Below, in pieces: positions 53,921 through 63,183 of a DNA stretch of 64,000 nucleotides. Under the pieces are notes generated by a model. That model was not told where the DNA came from, ran no database searches, and worked only from the letters and a program-made list of their open reading frames with translations. Position 1 is the stretch's first letter. Every line of letters begins with the position of its first letter. The position numbers and the translations under genes are program-made. The stretch comes from Burkholderiales bacterium (GTDB taxonomy: Bacteria > Pseudomonadota > Gammaproteobacteria > Burkholderiales > Burkholderiaceae_C): contig CANHVY010000015.1 of the NCBI GenBank assembly GCA_947464185.1, forward strand, positions 1-64,000, written 5' to 3'.

Positions 53921-56047
53921 TCAGAACTTGAACGCAGCCGACACGCGCGCACTGCGCGGTGCGCCTGGTTGCACCCACAGCGCCGAGAACGAGTTGGTGT
54001 AGTAGGTTTCGTTGAACAGGTTGTCGACATCCAGGCGCAGGGTCGTCGACTTCGTCACCTCATAGGCGGCGAAGGCCCGTGCCACCGTGTAGGCCGGCAG
54101 CTTGAATGCGGTAGTGAACTCGCCGGAGCGCTGACCGACGTGGACCAGGCCACCGCCAAACTGCAGGCCGCGTCCGGCCATGTGCAGGGACTTCACGAGC
54201 TGCAGGCTCAGGGTGTGCCTGGGCACGTTGAGCAACGGCGTGCCCGCGGGTACCGGAACGCCGAAGTTGGCGTCGTTGAAGGTGTTGGAGGTCTTGGCGT
54301 CCACATGGGCGTACGAGGCCCACAGGCTGAATCCCTGACCGAGCTCACCCTGCAGGTCGACCTCGAGACCCCGGCTCCTGGCCTTGCCGATGGCCAGTTG
54401 CGTCGCAGCGCTGGCGTCGGCGGCGACCAGGATGTTCGTCTGCTTGACCTGGAACACGGCCACCGTGGCGTCGATGCCCCCCAGCGAAAGCTTCGCGCCG
54501 GCCTCGACCGACTTCGACTGGTTGGGCTCGAAGCCCTTGCCCTGGGCATCCGCACCCGACAACGGGCGGAAGTTCTCACCGAACGTGGCATAGAGCGAGA
54601 GTGCATCGCGTGCCCGGTAAACGAGGCCGAGCTGGGGGCTGACGCGCGTCTGCTTCTGCGTCGACACCCGGCTGGCTGCCCGGTCCTGGAGGGTCTGCCG
54701 GTAGTCGTCGAAGCGCGCCCCCAGGCGCAGTTGCAGACGCTCGCTCAGGGTGATCTGGTCCTGAGCGAACACGCCCACTGACTTCTGCGTCTCCACCCGG
54801 TTGGTCAGCGGTGTGGGGGTGGGCAGGTTGTAGCTGCCGTAGGCCGGGTTGAAGATGTCGATTGCCTGCTGCTGGGCAGGCGTCGGATTGCTGGCCAGCG
54901 TGGGCGCACGGGCGCGCAGGAAAACCTGATCGTTCTCGAACCGGTCGGCATCTACGCCGAAGATCAGCCGATGCTGAAGCCCGGCCAGCTGGAAACGGCC
55001 GTTGATCTCGGCGCGGATCACCTGGTAGGACGCATCGTAGTCACGAAAGCGACGTTGCCGGGTCAGCGTCTGGCCATCCACCAGCCGCCGCTGGCGGTTC
55101 GTGGCCAGTTCCGCCTCGGTCGAGAAGCCTTCCAACGAGGTCTTGCGCGTGGTGAAGCCCACGAGGGCGCTCCAGTCCTTGCTGAAGTCGTGCTGGAACT
55201 CCAGCTGGTGGCCCTGCACATCGGCCTTCAACGGGCCGTCGCCCGGCTCACCCAGGAAGCGGCTGGCCGGGATGCGGCCCAGTTGGCCATTGACGGCCAG
55301 GACTCCGCGATCGAAAGGGATGGCCTGATGGCTGAGTTCCAGTTCGTAGACCAGCCTGCTTTGCGGGCTGAGGCGCCAAGCCAATGACGGGCTCATGCCG
55401 TACTTGCGGGTTTCAACCGTGTCGCGAAAGCTGCCGGCGTCCTCGGCGAAGCCGATCAGGCGCACGGCGATCGCATCGGACAGCGGGGTCGTCCAGTCGG
55501 CATCGGCGCGGTAGGTCTCGAAACTGCCAGCGGACAAGCGAAACTCGCCGGCCGTCTTGAACGTCGGGCGCTTGGTCACAAGGTTCACCGTGCCGCCGGG
55601 CTCACCGCGCCCGAACAGCGCGGCCCGTGGGCCCTTCAGCACCTCGACCGACTCGATGCCCGACAGATCCCTGGGCCCGCCAAAGCCCCGACCCGCATTG
55701 AAGCCGTTGACCAGGTAGTTGCTGGGCAGGTTCTCGTCACCTACGAAGCCCCGCAAGGCGAAGGCATTCCACAGCCCGCCGAAGTTGTTCTGCCGCGCCA
55801 CCGATGCCGACAGATCGAGCGCCTGCGTCAGGTCGTTCGCGCCGGATGCACGCAGGGTTTCAGCGTCAATGGTTTGTTCGGCCTGGGGCGTTTCCATGCG
55901 CTTGAAATCGCCCTGGTAAGCCTGCCGGGTACCGGTGATGGTGACGGCCTCCATTCGCGCACCTGGGTTCGCCTCCTGGGAGAGTGCGGGAAAGGCCAAT
56001 GGGACTGCTGCGCCAAGCATCAGTGCGGCGCGTTGGGGGCGTTTCAC
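53921..56047 (-). CDS. TonB-dependent siderophore-type receptor
   Basis: 708 aa outer-membrane receptor. A signal peptide begins at GTG 56047 after GAGG (KRPQRAALMLGAAVPLAFPA), with cleavage near ALSQ. A TonB box-like EAVTITGTR is near residue 35. The plug domain (about 45-165) includes GIESVEVLKGPRAALFGRG and GGTVNLVTKRP. The 22-strand barrel follows, ending in ARVSAAFKF with a terminal Phe. A candidate Fur box lies about 70 bases upstream. It heads an operon with an ABC ATPase and two DUF3526 permeases, not the usual periplasmic binding protein. Confidence 0.94.
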   Translation of the reverse strand: MKRPQRAALMLGAAVPLAFPALSQEANPGARMEAVTITGTRQAYQGDFKRMETPQAEQTIDAETLRASGANDLTQALDLSASVARQNNFGGLWNAFALRGFVGDENLPSNYLVNGFNAGRGFGGPRDLSGIESVEVLKGPRAALFGRGEPGGTVNLVTKRPTFKTAGEFRLSAGSFETYRADADWTTPLSDAIAVRLIGFAEDAGSFRDTVETRKYGMSPSLAWRLSPQSRLVYELELSHQAIPFDRGVLAVNGQLGRIPASRFLGEPGDGPLKADVQGHQLEFQHDFSKDWSALVGFTTRKTSLEGFSTEAELATNRQRRLVDGQTLTRQRRFRDYDASYQVIRAEINGRFQLAGLQHRLIFGVDADRFENDQVFLRARAPTLASNPTPAQQQAIDIFNPAYGSYNLPTPTPLTNRVETQKSVGVFAQDQITLSERLQLRLGARFDDYRQTLQDRAASRVSTQKQTRVSPQLGLVYRARDALSLYATFGENFRPLSGADAQGKGFEPNQSKSVEAGAKLSLGGIDATVAVFQVKQTNILVAADASAATQLAIGKARSRGLEVDLQGELGQGFSLWASYAHVDAKTSNTFNDANFGVPVPAGTPLLNVPRHTLSLQLVKSLHMAGRGLQFGGGLVHVGQRSGEFTTAFKLPAYTVARAFAAYEVTKSTTLRLDVDNLFNETYYTNSFSALWVQPGAPRSARVSAAFKF

Positions 56048-56116
56048 GGGGGGACCTCGACGAAGCGAACAGTTCAGGAGACCGGACCAGGGCAAGAACT
56101 GCTCCCTGCCCGATCT

Positions 56117-56135
56117 AATGATAACGCTTTCGCAT
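56117..56135 (-). promoter_or_regulatory. Candidate Fur box upstream of the TonB receptor
   Basis: On the minus strand this reads ATGCGAAAGCGTTATCATT, close to betaproteobacterial Fur sites (ATGCGAAT then TTATCATT). It is about 70 bases upstream of the receptor GTG. Iron repression of the four-gene operon is inferred; one half-site is better conserved than the other. Confidence 0.5.
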
Positions 56136-56229
56136 ATGCAGGAAAGCCCATGAGGTCATGGGGCGTCGGCGGAGGGATCCTTGGCAGACGAGGCCGCTGG
56201 GCAACTGCGGGTTCCTGGGACTTCCCGGC

Positions 56230-57759
56230 TTACTTCGCCACCGGCATCGCAAACTCCGCGCCCTTGCCGATGCTGTCGGGCCAGCGCTGCATCACGCTCT
56301 TTTGCTTGGTGTAGAAACGCACGCCCTCCTCGCCGTAGGCGTGCATGTCGCCGAACAGGCTGCGTTTCCAGCCGCCGAAGCCGTGCCAGGCCATGGGCAC
56401 GGGGATGGGCACGTTGATGCCCACCATGCCCACCTGGATGCGGCGCGCGAACTCGCGCGCCACACCGCCGTCGCTGGTGAAGCAGGACACGCCGTTGCCG
56501 AACTCGTGGTCGTTGATCAGCTGCACCGCTTCGGCGAAGTCCTTGGCCCGCACACAGGCCAGCACGGGGCCGAAGATCTCTTCCTTGTAGATGCGCATGG
56601 CCGGCGTGACGTGGTCGAACAAGGTGCCGCCCGTGAAGAAGCCGCCCTCATGGCCGGGCACCTGGCAGCCGCGGCCGTCCACCACCAGCGTGGCGCCCTC
56701 CTGCACGCCGAGTGCGATGTAGCCCTCGATGCGGTCGCGCGCCTCGCGCGTGACGATGGGGCCCATCTCGGCGTCGAGCTCCATGCCGTTCTTCACCTTC
56801 AGCGATTTCGCCCGTTCGGCCAGCATCGGCACGATGCGCTCGCCCACATCGCCCACCAGCACGGCCACGCTGATGGCCATGCAGCGCTCGCCAGCCGAGC
56901 CGTAACCCGCGCCGATGAGCGCGTCCACGGCCTGGTCCAGATCGGCATCGGGCATCACCACCATGTGGTTCTTGGCGCCGCCCAGGGCCTGCACGCGCTT
57001 GCCGTGGTGCGCGCCGGTCTCGTAGATGTACTGGGCGATGGGCGTGGAGCCCACGAAGGACACGGCCTTCACATCCGGGTGGGTGAGCAGCGCGTCCACG
57101 ACCACCTTGTCGCCCTGCACCACGCTGAAGAGCCCGTCAGGCAGGCCGGCGCGCTTGAGCAGCTCGGCCATGAAGAGGGCCGGGCTGGGGTCGCGCTCGC
57201 TGGGCTTCAGGATGAAGGCATTGCCGCAGGCCAGCGCCACCGGGAACATCCAGCACGGCACCATGCACGGGAAGTTGAAGGGCGTGATGCCCGCCACCAC
57301 GCCCAGGGGCTGGCGCAGCGTCCAGTTGTCGATGCCGGTGGAGACCTGGTCGGTGAAGTCGCCCTTGAGCAACTGCGGAATGCCGCAGGCGAACTCCACG
57401 ATGTCGATGCCGCGCATGACCTCGCCCTGCGCGTCGGTGAAGACCTTGCCGTGCTCGGCGGTGATCATGGCGGCGAGCTCGTCCCGGTGCTGGTTCAGCA
57501 GCGCCAGAAAGGCATTGATCACACGCGCGCGCCGGATGGGCGGCGTGTCGGCCCAGGCCGGCTGAGCAGCCTTGGCCGCGGCGACGGCGGCGGTCACGTC
57601 GGCCTCGCTGCCCAGCAGCACGCGCCGTGCGGCCTGGCCCGTGGCCGGGTTCCACACCGTCTGCGTGCGGCCGCCGGCGCCGGCCGCACCCTCTGAACGG
57701 GCGCCGGCAATCCAATGGCCGATGTCGGCGGTCGAGGTGAAGGGTTGAGGCGCGCCCAT
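56230..57759 (-). CDS. mmsA: Methylmalonate-semialdehyde dehydrogenase (CoA-acylating)
   Basis: 509 aa. It oxidises methylmalonate or malonate semialdehyde to propionyl- or acetyl-CoA in valine, thymine, inositol or beta-alanine breakdown. Diagnostic features are [13 protein letters not shown] (about 165), the catalytic cysteine in [14 protein letters not shown] (about 290), and the near-C-terminal [20 protein letters not shown]. It lacks the usual ALDH LELGGK glutamate ([11 protein letters not shown] instead), as CoA-acylating members do. The start ATG 57759 follows AAGGAGACC. The dehydrogenase usually partners mmsB, which is not present here. Confidence 0.95.
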   Translation of the reverse strand: MGAPQPFTSTADIGHWIAGARSEGAAGAGGRTQTVWNPATGQAARRVLLGSEADVTAAVAAAKAAQPAWADTPPIRRARVINAFLALLNQHRDELAAMITAEHGKVFTDAQGEVMRGIDIVEFACGIPQLLKGDFTDQVSTGIDNWTLRQPLGVVAGITPFNFPCMVPCWMFPVALACGNAFILKPSERDPSPALFMAELLKRAGLPDGLFSVVQGDKVVVDALLTHPDVKAVSFVGSTPIAQYIYETGAHHGKRVQALGGAKNHMVVMPDADLDQAVDALIGAGYGSAGERCMAISVAVLVGDVGERIVPMLAERAKSLKVKNGMELDAEMGPIVTREARDRIEGYIALGVQEGATLVVDGRGCQVPGHEGGFFTGGTLFDHVTPAMRIYKEEIFGPVLACVRAKDFAEAVQLINDHEFGNGVSCFTSDGGVAREFARRIQVGMVGINVPIPVPMAWHGFGGWKRSLFGDMHAYGEEGVRFYTKQKSVMQRWPDSIGKGAEFAMPVAK

Positions 57760-57861
57760 GAGGGGTCTCCTTGTGTGCGAGGTGTGAAGGCGTGGTTGCC
57801 GAGGAAAGCCCCAGAGTCTAGTCAAGACGCGGCCCGCGGGATTGCGCCGCAGAATGCGGCC

Positions 57862-58518
57862 ATGAACACTGCAGCCCCCCTGTCCGACGCCGAGCTCACC
57901 GAACTGGAGCAGCTGCTTGACAGCCTGCCCGCGCCGCTGGAGCCGCTGGACATCAGCGCGCTGGACGGCTACCTGTGCGGCGTGTTGCTGCAGCCCCAGC
58001 CCGTGCCCGCATCGCAATGGCTGCGCTGGGCGGGCGACGTGGAAGGCCAGGCGCTGCCCCCAGGCCCGCAGGCGCAGCGCCTGGCCACCCTGGCGCAGCG
58101 CCGGCATGCCGAACTGGAGCAGGCGATCGCGCAGCGGCAATGGTTCGACCCCTGGGTCTTCGAGGTGGACGTCGAGGCCGAAGCACAGGACCTGTCAGCT
58201 TCGGACCTCACGCTGCCCTGGGTGGCAGGCTTTGCCGCGGCCATGGACCGCTTCAGCGGGCTGATGGCGATGGACCATCCCGGCCTGCTGGAACCGCTGG
58301 CCATCCTCTACGCGGGCTTTGACCCAGACGACCTGGAGGACGCCGACGAGCTGCTGGCCGTGATCGAGACGCTGGAGCCGCCCGCCAGCCTGGGCGAAGC
58401 CGTGGAAGATCTGGTGCGCAGCGTGCTGCTGCTGGCCGACATCTCACGGCCGCGCTCGGGCGGGCCGGCACGACGCCCCCGCCGACCTGTTGCGAGCGCG
58501 CGACAGATCCGTCGGTGA
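57862..58518 (+). CDS. UPF0149 / YecA-family protein
   Basis: 218 aa. The YecA/YgfB fold is all-helical, with the typical N-terminal [15 protein letters not shown] motif (about 31) and [15 protein letters not shown] further on (about 135). The C-terminus is basic ([15 protein letters not shown]) and lacks a SEC-C zinc finger. The biological role is not well defined. The start ATG 57862 gives the family length; upstream frame sequence overlaps the divergent mmsA promoter and is not homologous. Confidence 0.9.
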   Translation: MNTAAPLSDAELTELEQLLDSLPAPLEPLDISALDGYLCGVLLQPQPVPASQWLRWAGDVEGQALPPGPQAQRLATLAQRRHAELEQAIAQRQWFDPWVFEVDVEAEAQDLSASDLTLPWVAGFAAAMDRFSGLMAMDHPGLLEPLAILYAGFDPDDLEDADELLAVIETLEPPASLGEAVEDLVRSVLLLADISRPRSGGPARRPRRPVASARQIRR

Positions 58519-58614
58519 CGTGATTTGCAACACCAAAACGGTCAAATTCCCGTCATGGTCGCCAGCACATGATGTCAGCATTGGATCCAAAGCCAAGTTG
58601 ACAGGGAACACACC

Positions 58615-58830
58615 ATGAAGCCAGGGACCTTTGCATCTCGCCTGATGGAACGTCTGCGGCCCGAGCCGGCCCCGACGACGCCGGACTTCGCGGATTACGG
58701 CACCGCGTTCGCCCTGGACCTCTCGATCGAGGCCGCCCCCGCGGCGTCGGCCGGGCCGGGCGGATCCGCTGGCGATCCCACCGCATGGTGGTCGGAACTG
58801 GCCTCGCAACGCCCCGGCCCGGGGCTGTGA
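58615..58830 (+). CDS. Small hypothetical protein
   Basis: 71 aa from ATG 58615, with an AGGGAA motif 8 bases upstream. The sequence is Pro/Ala-rich with a few acidic patches (DFADYG, DLSIEA) and a WW pair near the C-terminus (TAWWSEL). No domain, signal peptide or membrane segment is seen. It may be a genuine short gene or a composition artefact. It sits alone between the YecA gene and the TetR gene. Confidence 0.35.
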   Translation: MKPGTFASRLMERLRPEPAPTTPDFADYGTAFALDLSIEAAPAASAGPGGSAGDPTAWWSELASQRPGPGL

Positions 58831-58918
58831 CGCAGGCGGGCTGGCGCAGGCACGACTTTCCAGTTCAGAGCAAGACCCTGAAGTCGCCTTTGTGGCCCGG
58901 CGGCCTAGAATCCGCCAC

Positions 58919-59530
58919 ATGGCACGAGGCTCCTTTCGCGATCAAGTCCTGAGGGTTCGCGAAGACGCGATCATCTCGTCGGTCAACCGCCTGCTGGCCG
59001 AAAAGGGCTTCGAGCAGATGACGGTGGACGAAGTGGCGGCCGACGTCGGTATCGCCAAGGCCAGCCTGTACAAGCACTTCACCTCCAAGGAGGCCCTGGC
59101 GGCCGCTGCCATGGTGCGGGTACTGGAGCACACCATGGAGGTGCTGGATCAGCAAGCGGCGCGGGAGGTCAGCGCCGTGGAGCGGCTGCGTGAAGTCACG
59201 CGCTGGGCGTTGCGGGTGCAACTGGCCGGTGAGATGCCGATCCTTCCCTCGCAGAATTCCACCCTGCGCGCCGAACTGCTGGGCCACAAGGCCTACCTGG
59301 AGTTGCTCATGCAGGTGAGTGACCGCCTAGGGGAATGGATCGTGCAAGCCCAGGCCGACGGCGACCTGGACCGCTCACTGCCGCCTGAACTGGTGCTCTA
59401 CACCCTGTTCGCCCGCGCCTGTGACCCGGTGCCCGGTGCATTGAAGGCCTCCGGCCGGCACAGCGACGAGCAAGTCATCGAATGGGTGCTGGCCACCTGC
59501 TTCAGCGGCATTGGCGTACGGCCCAGTTGA
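58919..59530 (+). CDS. TetR-family transcriptional regulator
   Basis: 203 aa. N-terminal HTH (about 15-60, with MTVDEVAADVGIAKASLYKHF). The C-terminal helical ligand/dimer domain (about 75-200) is divergent, as usual. The start is ATG 58919; a GTG 9 codons upstream is also in frame. The target is not evident. The divergently placed UspA gene is convergent (3' to 3'), so control of that gene is unlikely. Confidence 0.93.
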   Translation: MARGSFRDQVLRVREDAIISSVNRLLAEKGFEQMTVDEVAADVGIAKASLYKHFTSKEALAAAAMVRVLEHTMEVLDQQAAREVSAVERLREVTRWALRVQLAGEMPILPSQNSTLRAELLGHKAYLELLMQVSDRLGEWIVQAQADGDLDRSLPPELVLYTLFARACDPVPGALKASGRHSDEQVIEWVLATCFSGIGVRPS

Positions 59531-59535
59531 GGGGC

Positions 59536-59561
59536 GCCCGCCGGCGGCATCGGCGGCGGGC
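59536..59561. terminator. GC-rich hairpin between convergent genes
   Basis: GCCCGCCG (59536-59543) pairs exactly with CGGCGGGC (59554-59561) around a 10-base loop. It lies between the TetR stop (59528-59530) and the UspA stop (59563-59565). It has no T-run, so any termination would be weak or Rho-assisted; its position between converging stops is the main support. Confidence 0.4.
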
Positions 59562-59562
59562 T

Positions 59563-59988
59563 TCAGCGAACCAGCAGCACCGGCGTCTTGCAGTGGGCCA
59601 GCACCTTGGTGGCCACCGAGCCCATCACCAGGTTGCCCAACGTGCTGTGGCCGTGCGAGCCCATGATGACCATGTCGTAATCGCCCTTGGTCGCGGCGGC
59701 GACGATGTTGTCGGCTGCAGGCCCGGCCTTGACCAGGAAGTCCACCTTCAGCTCACGCTTCCTGCTGAAGAAGGTGCGGATGGGCTTGATCACCTTCTCG
59801 CCCTCGTCTTCGTAGTAGGCCTTGAGCGTGGCCTTGTCGATCACTGCGGCGGCCCGTGGGGGCACGGCCGGCACGGAGTGCAACACGGTGTACTGGTGCG
59901 CGCCACCCAGCCATTCGTCATGCGCAGCCAGGTATCCGAGCATGCGCTTGGTGTAGGAGCTGCCGTCCACGGCGACAAGAATCTTCAT
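59563..59988 (-). CDS. Universal stress protein (UspA family)
   Basis: 141 aa single-domain alpha/beta protein. The N-terminal strand KILVAVDGSSYTKRML and the C-terminal nucleotide motif GSHGHSTLGNLVMGSVA (about 113-129), with spacing G2xG9xG(S), are typical of ATP-binding UspA proteins. It helps survival under growth arrest and other stresses in well-studied members. It is transcribed alone, with about 160 bases of intergenic DNA on its 5' side. Confidence 0.94.
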   Translation of the reverse strand: MKILVAVDGSSYTKRMLGYLAAHDEWLGGAHQYTVLHSVPAVPPRAAAVIDKATLKAYYEDEGEKVIKPIRTFFSRKRELKVDFLVKAGPAADNIVAAATKGDYDMVIMGSHGHSTLGNLVMGSVATKVLAHCKTPVLLVR

Positions 59989-60150
59989 TGAGGTGTTCTC
60001 CGAAAAGTGATTGCGTGATCGCCCAGCGGCACGAGCCCTTTCGGGGCCTGCGCGCCGCCTGTGCCACGGTGTCCAGTATCTCGCGCCGGCCCGGCGCGGC
60101 CTTGTGGCAAGTCAAGTGCCCGCATGCCGTTTGTGGCAAGCCCGCCCGGC

Positions 60151-60987
60151 CTACACCTCGAACAGCCGGCACGGGTCAAAGCCTGCCGCCTCGCCCTTCT
60201 TCACCAGGCCGCGGGCCTGGCACACCACGCGCGCCGGGGCCCGGCCGGGCCGGTCCAGCGCGTAATCGTGGCGGCAGTGCAGATGGCCGTGGATCCACAG
60301 GTCGGCGCGCGGAATCAGGTCGTCGTCGGCGTTGCAGAAGCTGGCGGTACCCGGCTGACGGCCATAGCGCGGATCTGCGCTGCGCAGGCTGGGCGCGAAG
60401 TGCGTGATGACCACCGTCACGGCGCCAGCCCCGCGCACCGGCGGGGGCGAAAGGGGTGGCAGGGGCGTCGAAACCTGCGACGCCAGCCATGTCGAAGGGG
60501 GTTGCGTCAACGCCCGCTCCAACCAGGCCCGGCAGGCCTGGCCTTCCGCCCGCAAGGCCTGTGGGTCCAAGGGCTTGCCATGCAAGGTGGCACCCATCTT
60601 CTTCAGGTAGTACGCGGCCGCGCGCTCGGCCTTGGGGCGGCCGCGCTCGCCGAACAGATCAAAGTCGCTCCAGCGCGTGGCCCCCAGGAAGCGCACGCTG
60701 CGCCCGGCCGCGTCGCTCAACACGGCCTCCTCGCGCTGCAGCAGGCGGATGCCGGCGCGGTCGCAGGCCTCACGCAGCGGCTCCCAGGCCTGGTGCAGGT
60801 CCCGCCCGTCGAACTCGTGGTTGCCCGGCACCATCAGCATGGGCACCGGCCAGCCGGCGAAGCGCTGCAGGCCGGCCCAGGTGCTGTCGATGTCGCCGGC
60901 CAGCACCAGGAGCTCGGCGCCCGCGGCTGGTTCGGGGTCGAAGGCTTCGGTCTCCAGGTGGAGATCGGACAGGATCTGGAGCTTCAC
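60151..60987 (-). CDS. Metallophosphoesterase
   Basis: 278 aa calcineurin-like phosphoesterase. All metal-binding blocks are seen: SDLHLE (D8, H10), LAGDID (about 31), VPGNHEFDGRD (about 55), ITHFAPS (about 195) and HGHLHC (about 233). A proline-rich insertion (PLPPLSPPPVRG, about 175-187) lies before the fourth block. It lies 45 bases downstream of pckG on the same strand, likely co-transcribed, though no functional link is obvious. The substrate is unknown. Confidence 0.93.
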   Translation of the reverse strand: MKLQILSDLHLETEAFDPEPAAGAELLVLAGDIDSTWAGLQRFAGWPVPMLMVPGNHEFDGRDLHQAWEPLREACDRAGIRLLQREEAVLSDAAGRSVRFLGATRWSDFDLFGERGRPKAERAAAYYLKKMGATLHGKPLDPQALRAEGQACRAWLERALTQPPSTWLASQVSTPLPPLSPPPVRGAGAVTVVITHFAPSLRSADPRYGRQPGTASFCNADDDLIPRADLWIHGHLHCRHDYALDRPGRAPARVVCQARGLVKKGEAAGFDPCRLFEV

Positions 60988-61032
60988 CGGCGGGCCAGAC
61001 CCTGCGTTTCCGGTGCCCGGGCGCCCAGGATC

Positions 61033-62913
61033 TCAGGCCGCCAGGCGCTGCTCGATGCGGGCCTTGGTGGCCGGCAGCTCCGGCGGCAGGCCGTGCGCCA
61101 GTTGAGTGAACAACTCCTGGTGCAGTGCAAGCTCCTGCTGCCAGGCCGCGGGCTCGATGCCGATCACGCTGTCGAACTGCGCGCGCGAGAAGGCCAGCCC
61201 GTCCCAGCGCAGGTCTTCGTAGCGCGGGCTGGTGCCGAAGGCGTTCTCCACGCCGCCCGCCGTGCCGTCGATGCGGCCCAGCATCCAGGCCAGCACGCGC
61301 ATGTTCTCGCCGTAGCCCGGCCAGACGAACTTGCCATCCGCGCCCTTGCGGAACCAGTTGACGCAGAAGATCGCCGGCAGCTTCACGCCGTGGCCGTTGA
61401 GCTTGTCGCCCAGGTGCAGCCAGTGGCCGAAATGCTCGGCCATGTTGTAGCCGCAGAAGGGCAGCATGGCGAAGGGGTCGCGCCGCACCACGCCCTGCGC
61501 ACCCGCGGCGGCGGCCGTGGTCTCACTGCCCATGGTGGCGGCCATGTAGACGCCCTCGGTCCAGTCGCGCGCCTCGGCCACCAGCGGCACGGTGGTGGAG
61601 CGGCGGCCGCCGAAGATGAAGGCGTCGATGGCCACGCCCGTGGTGGAGTCCCACTCGGCGTCCAGCACCGGGTTGTTGGTGGAGGCCACGGTGAAGCGGG
61701 CGTTCGGATGCGCGGCCGGGCGCGGCTTGCCGTTGTCGGCATTCGCGCGGGCGATCTCGGGCGTCCAGTCACGGCCCTGCCAGTCGATGAGGTGCGCCGG
61801 CAGCTCATCCGTCATGCCTTCCCACCACACGTCACCGTCGTCGGTGAGCGCCACGTTGGTGAACACCACGTCGCGCGTCAGCGAGGCCATGCAGTTGGGG
61901 TTGGTCTTGTCGTTGGTGCCGGGGGCCACGCCGAAGTAGCCGGCCTCAGGATTGATGGCGTGCAGTCGGCCATCGGCGCCCGGCTTGATCCAGGCGATGT
62001 CGTCGCCGATGGTCGTGACCTTCCAGCCCTCGAAGCCTGCCGGGGGCACCAGCATGGCGAAGTTGGTCTTCCCGCAGGCGCTGGGGAAGGCGGCGGCCAC
62101 GTGGTACTTCTTGCCCGCCGGGGAGGTGACCCCCAGCACCAGCATGTGCTCGGCCAGCCAGCCTTGCTCGCGCCCCATGGTGGAGGCGATGCGCAGCGCG
62201 AAGCACTTCTTGCCCAGCAGCGCATTGCCGCCATAGCCCGAGCCGTAGCTCCAGATCTCGCGCGTTTCGGGGTAGTGGACGATGTACTTGGTCTTGTTGC
62301 AGGGCCAGGCCACATCCTGCTGGCCAGGCTGCAGCGGCGCGCCCACGGTGTGCACGCAAGGCACGAAGGCGCCGTCCTCGCCCAGCAGGTCATAGACCGC
62401 GCGGCCCATGCGCGTCATGGTGCGCATGCTGATGACCACGTACGGGCTGTCGGTCAACTCCACCCCGATGTGCGAGATGTGCGAGCCCAGCGGCCCCATC
62501 GAGAACGGCACCACATACAAGGTGCGGCCCTGCATCGCGCCCTTGAACAAGGCCTGGTCGCCGGTCTGCAGCAGGGTGCGCATCTCGGCGGGATCCATCC
62601 AGTTGTTCGTGGGGCCGGCATCTTCCTGGCGCTGGCTGCAGATGTAGGTGCGGTCTTCCACGCGGGCGACGTCGCTCGGGTCGCTCCAGGCCAGGAAGCT
62701 GTTGGGGCGCTTGACCGGGTTCAGCCGGCGCATGGTGCCGGCGGCCACCAGTTGATCGCACAGGCGCTCGTACTCTTCGGGGCTGCCATCGCACCAGACG
62801 ACATCGGCCGCCTGCGTCAACGCAGCGATCTCGGCCACCCAGGCGGTGAGCCGGGCGTGCTTCACATGGGAAGGAGCATTCAGGCGCAGGCCTGACATCA
62901 GCGGGTGGTTCAT
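61033..62913 (-). CDS. pckG: Phosphoenolpyruvate carboxykinase (GTP)
   Basis: 626 aa, the GTP-dependent type. It interconverts oxaloacetate and PEP for gluconeogenesis. Kinase-1a / P-loop motif FPSACGKTN (about 285), with the preceding [12 protein letters not shown]. The metal-binding and kinase-2 region [12 protein letters not shown] follows (about 310). The ribosome-site context is weak, but ATG 62913 (MNHPLMSG) gives the standard start. The long open frame on the opposite strand is a shadow. Confidence 0.97.
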   Translation of the reverse strand: MNHPLMSGLRLNAPSHVKHARLTAWVAEIAALTQAADVVWCDGSPEEYERLCDQLVAAGTMRRLNPVKRPNSFLAWSDPSDVARVEDRTYICSQRQEDAGPTNNWMDPAEMRTLLQTGDQALFKGAMQGRTLYVVPFSMGPLGSHISHIGVELTDSPYVVISMRTMTRMGRAVYDLLGEDGAFVPCVHTVGAPLQPGQQDVAWPCNKTKYIVHYPETREIWSYGSGYGGNALLGKKCFALRIASTMGREQGWLAEHMLVLGVTSPAGKKYHVAAAFPSACGKTNFAMLVPPAGFEGWKVTTIGDDIAWIKPGADGRLHAINPEAGYFGVAPGTNDKTNPNCMASLTRDVVFTNVALTDDGDVWWEGMTDELPAHLIDWQGRDWTPEIARANADNGKPRPAAHPNARFTVASTNNPVLDAEWDSTTGVAIDAFIFGGRRSTTVPLVAEARDWTEGVYMAATMGSETTAAAAGAQGVVRRDPFAMLPFCGYNMAEHFGHWLHLGDKLNGHGVKLPAIFCVNWFRKGADGKFVWPGYGENMRVLAWMLGRIDGTAGGVENAFGTSPRYEDLRWDGLAFSRAQFDSVIGIEPAAWQQELALHQELFTQLAHGLPPELPATKARIEQRLAA

Positions 62914-63183
62914 GGGAAAGACTTCAGGAGGTTGGAAATTCGGTTTCGGGCCAGTTTCCTGAGAGCCCTGATGCGGCGGCCTCTGGAAACTCGCCCGAGA
63001 CCGCCTGTCCATTCACTTGAACCGGCCCGTGCTTGCGGGGGGACGAATTGTCGGCGCAATGTAATCAGCCGGTAACTTGTCGGATCAATCAAACTATGCA
63101 AGACATGCATATTGTCATGAGTTCAGCCTGGGGCCAGGCGACGTTGCTCATCGCTTGCTTGGCTCCAGCCCGCTCCTTGATGC

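Noticed and set aside
56158-57696. Long plus-strand frame opposite mmsA
   Set aside because: Antisense shadow. The minus-strand product matches methylmalonate-semialdehyde dehydrogenase throughout.
60061-62895. Open frame of over 900 codons opposite pckG
   Set aside because: It runs antisense to a well-conserved PEP carboxykinase and has the same His/Arg/Gly-rich shadow composition.
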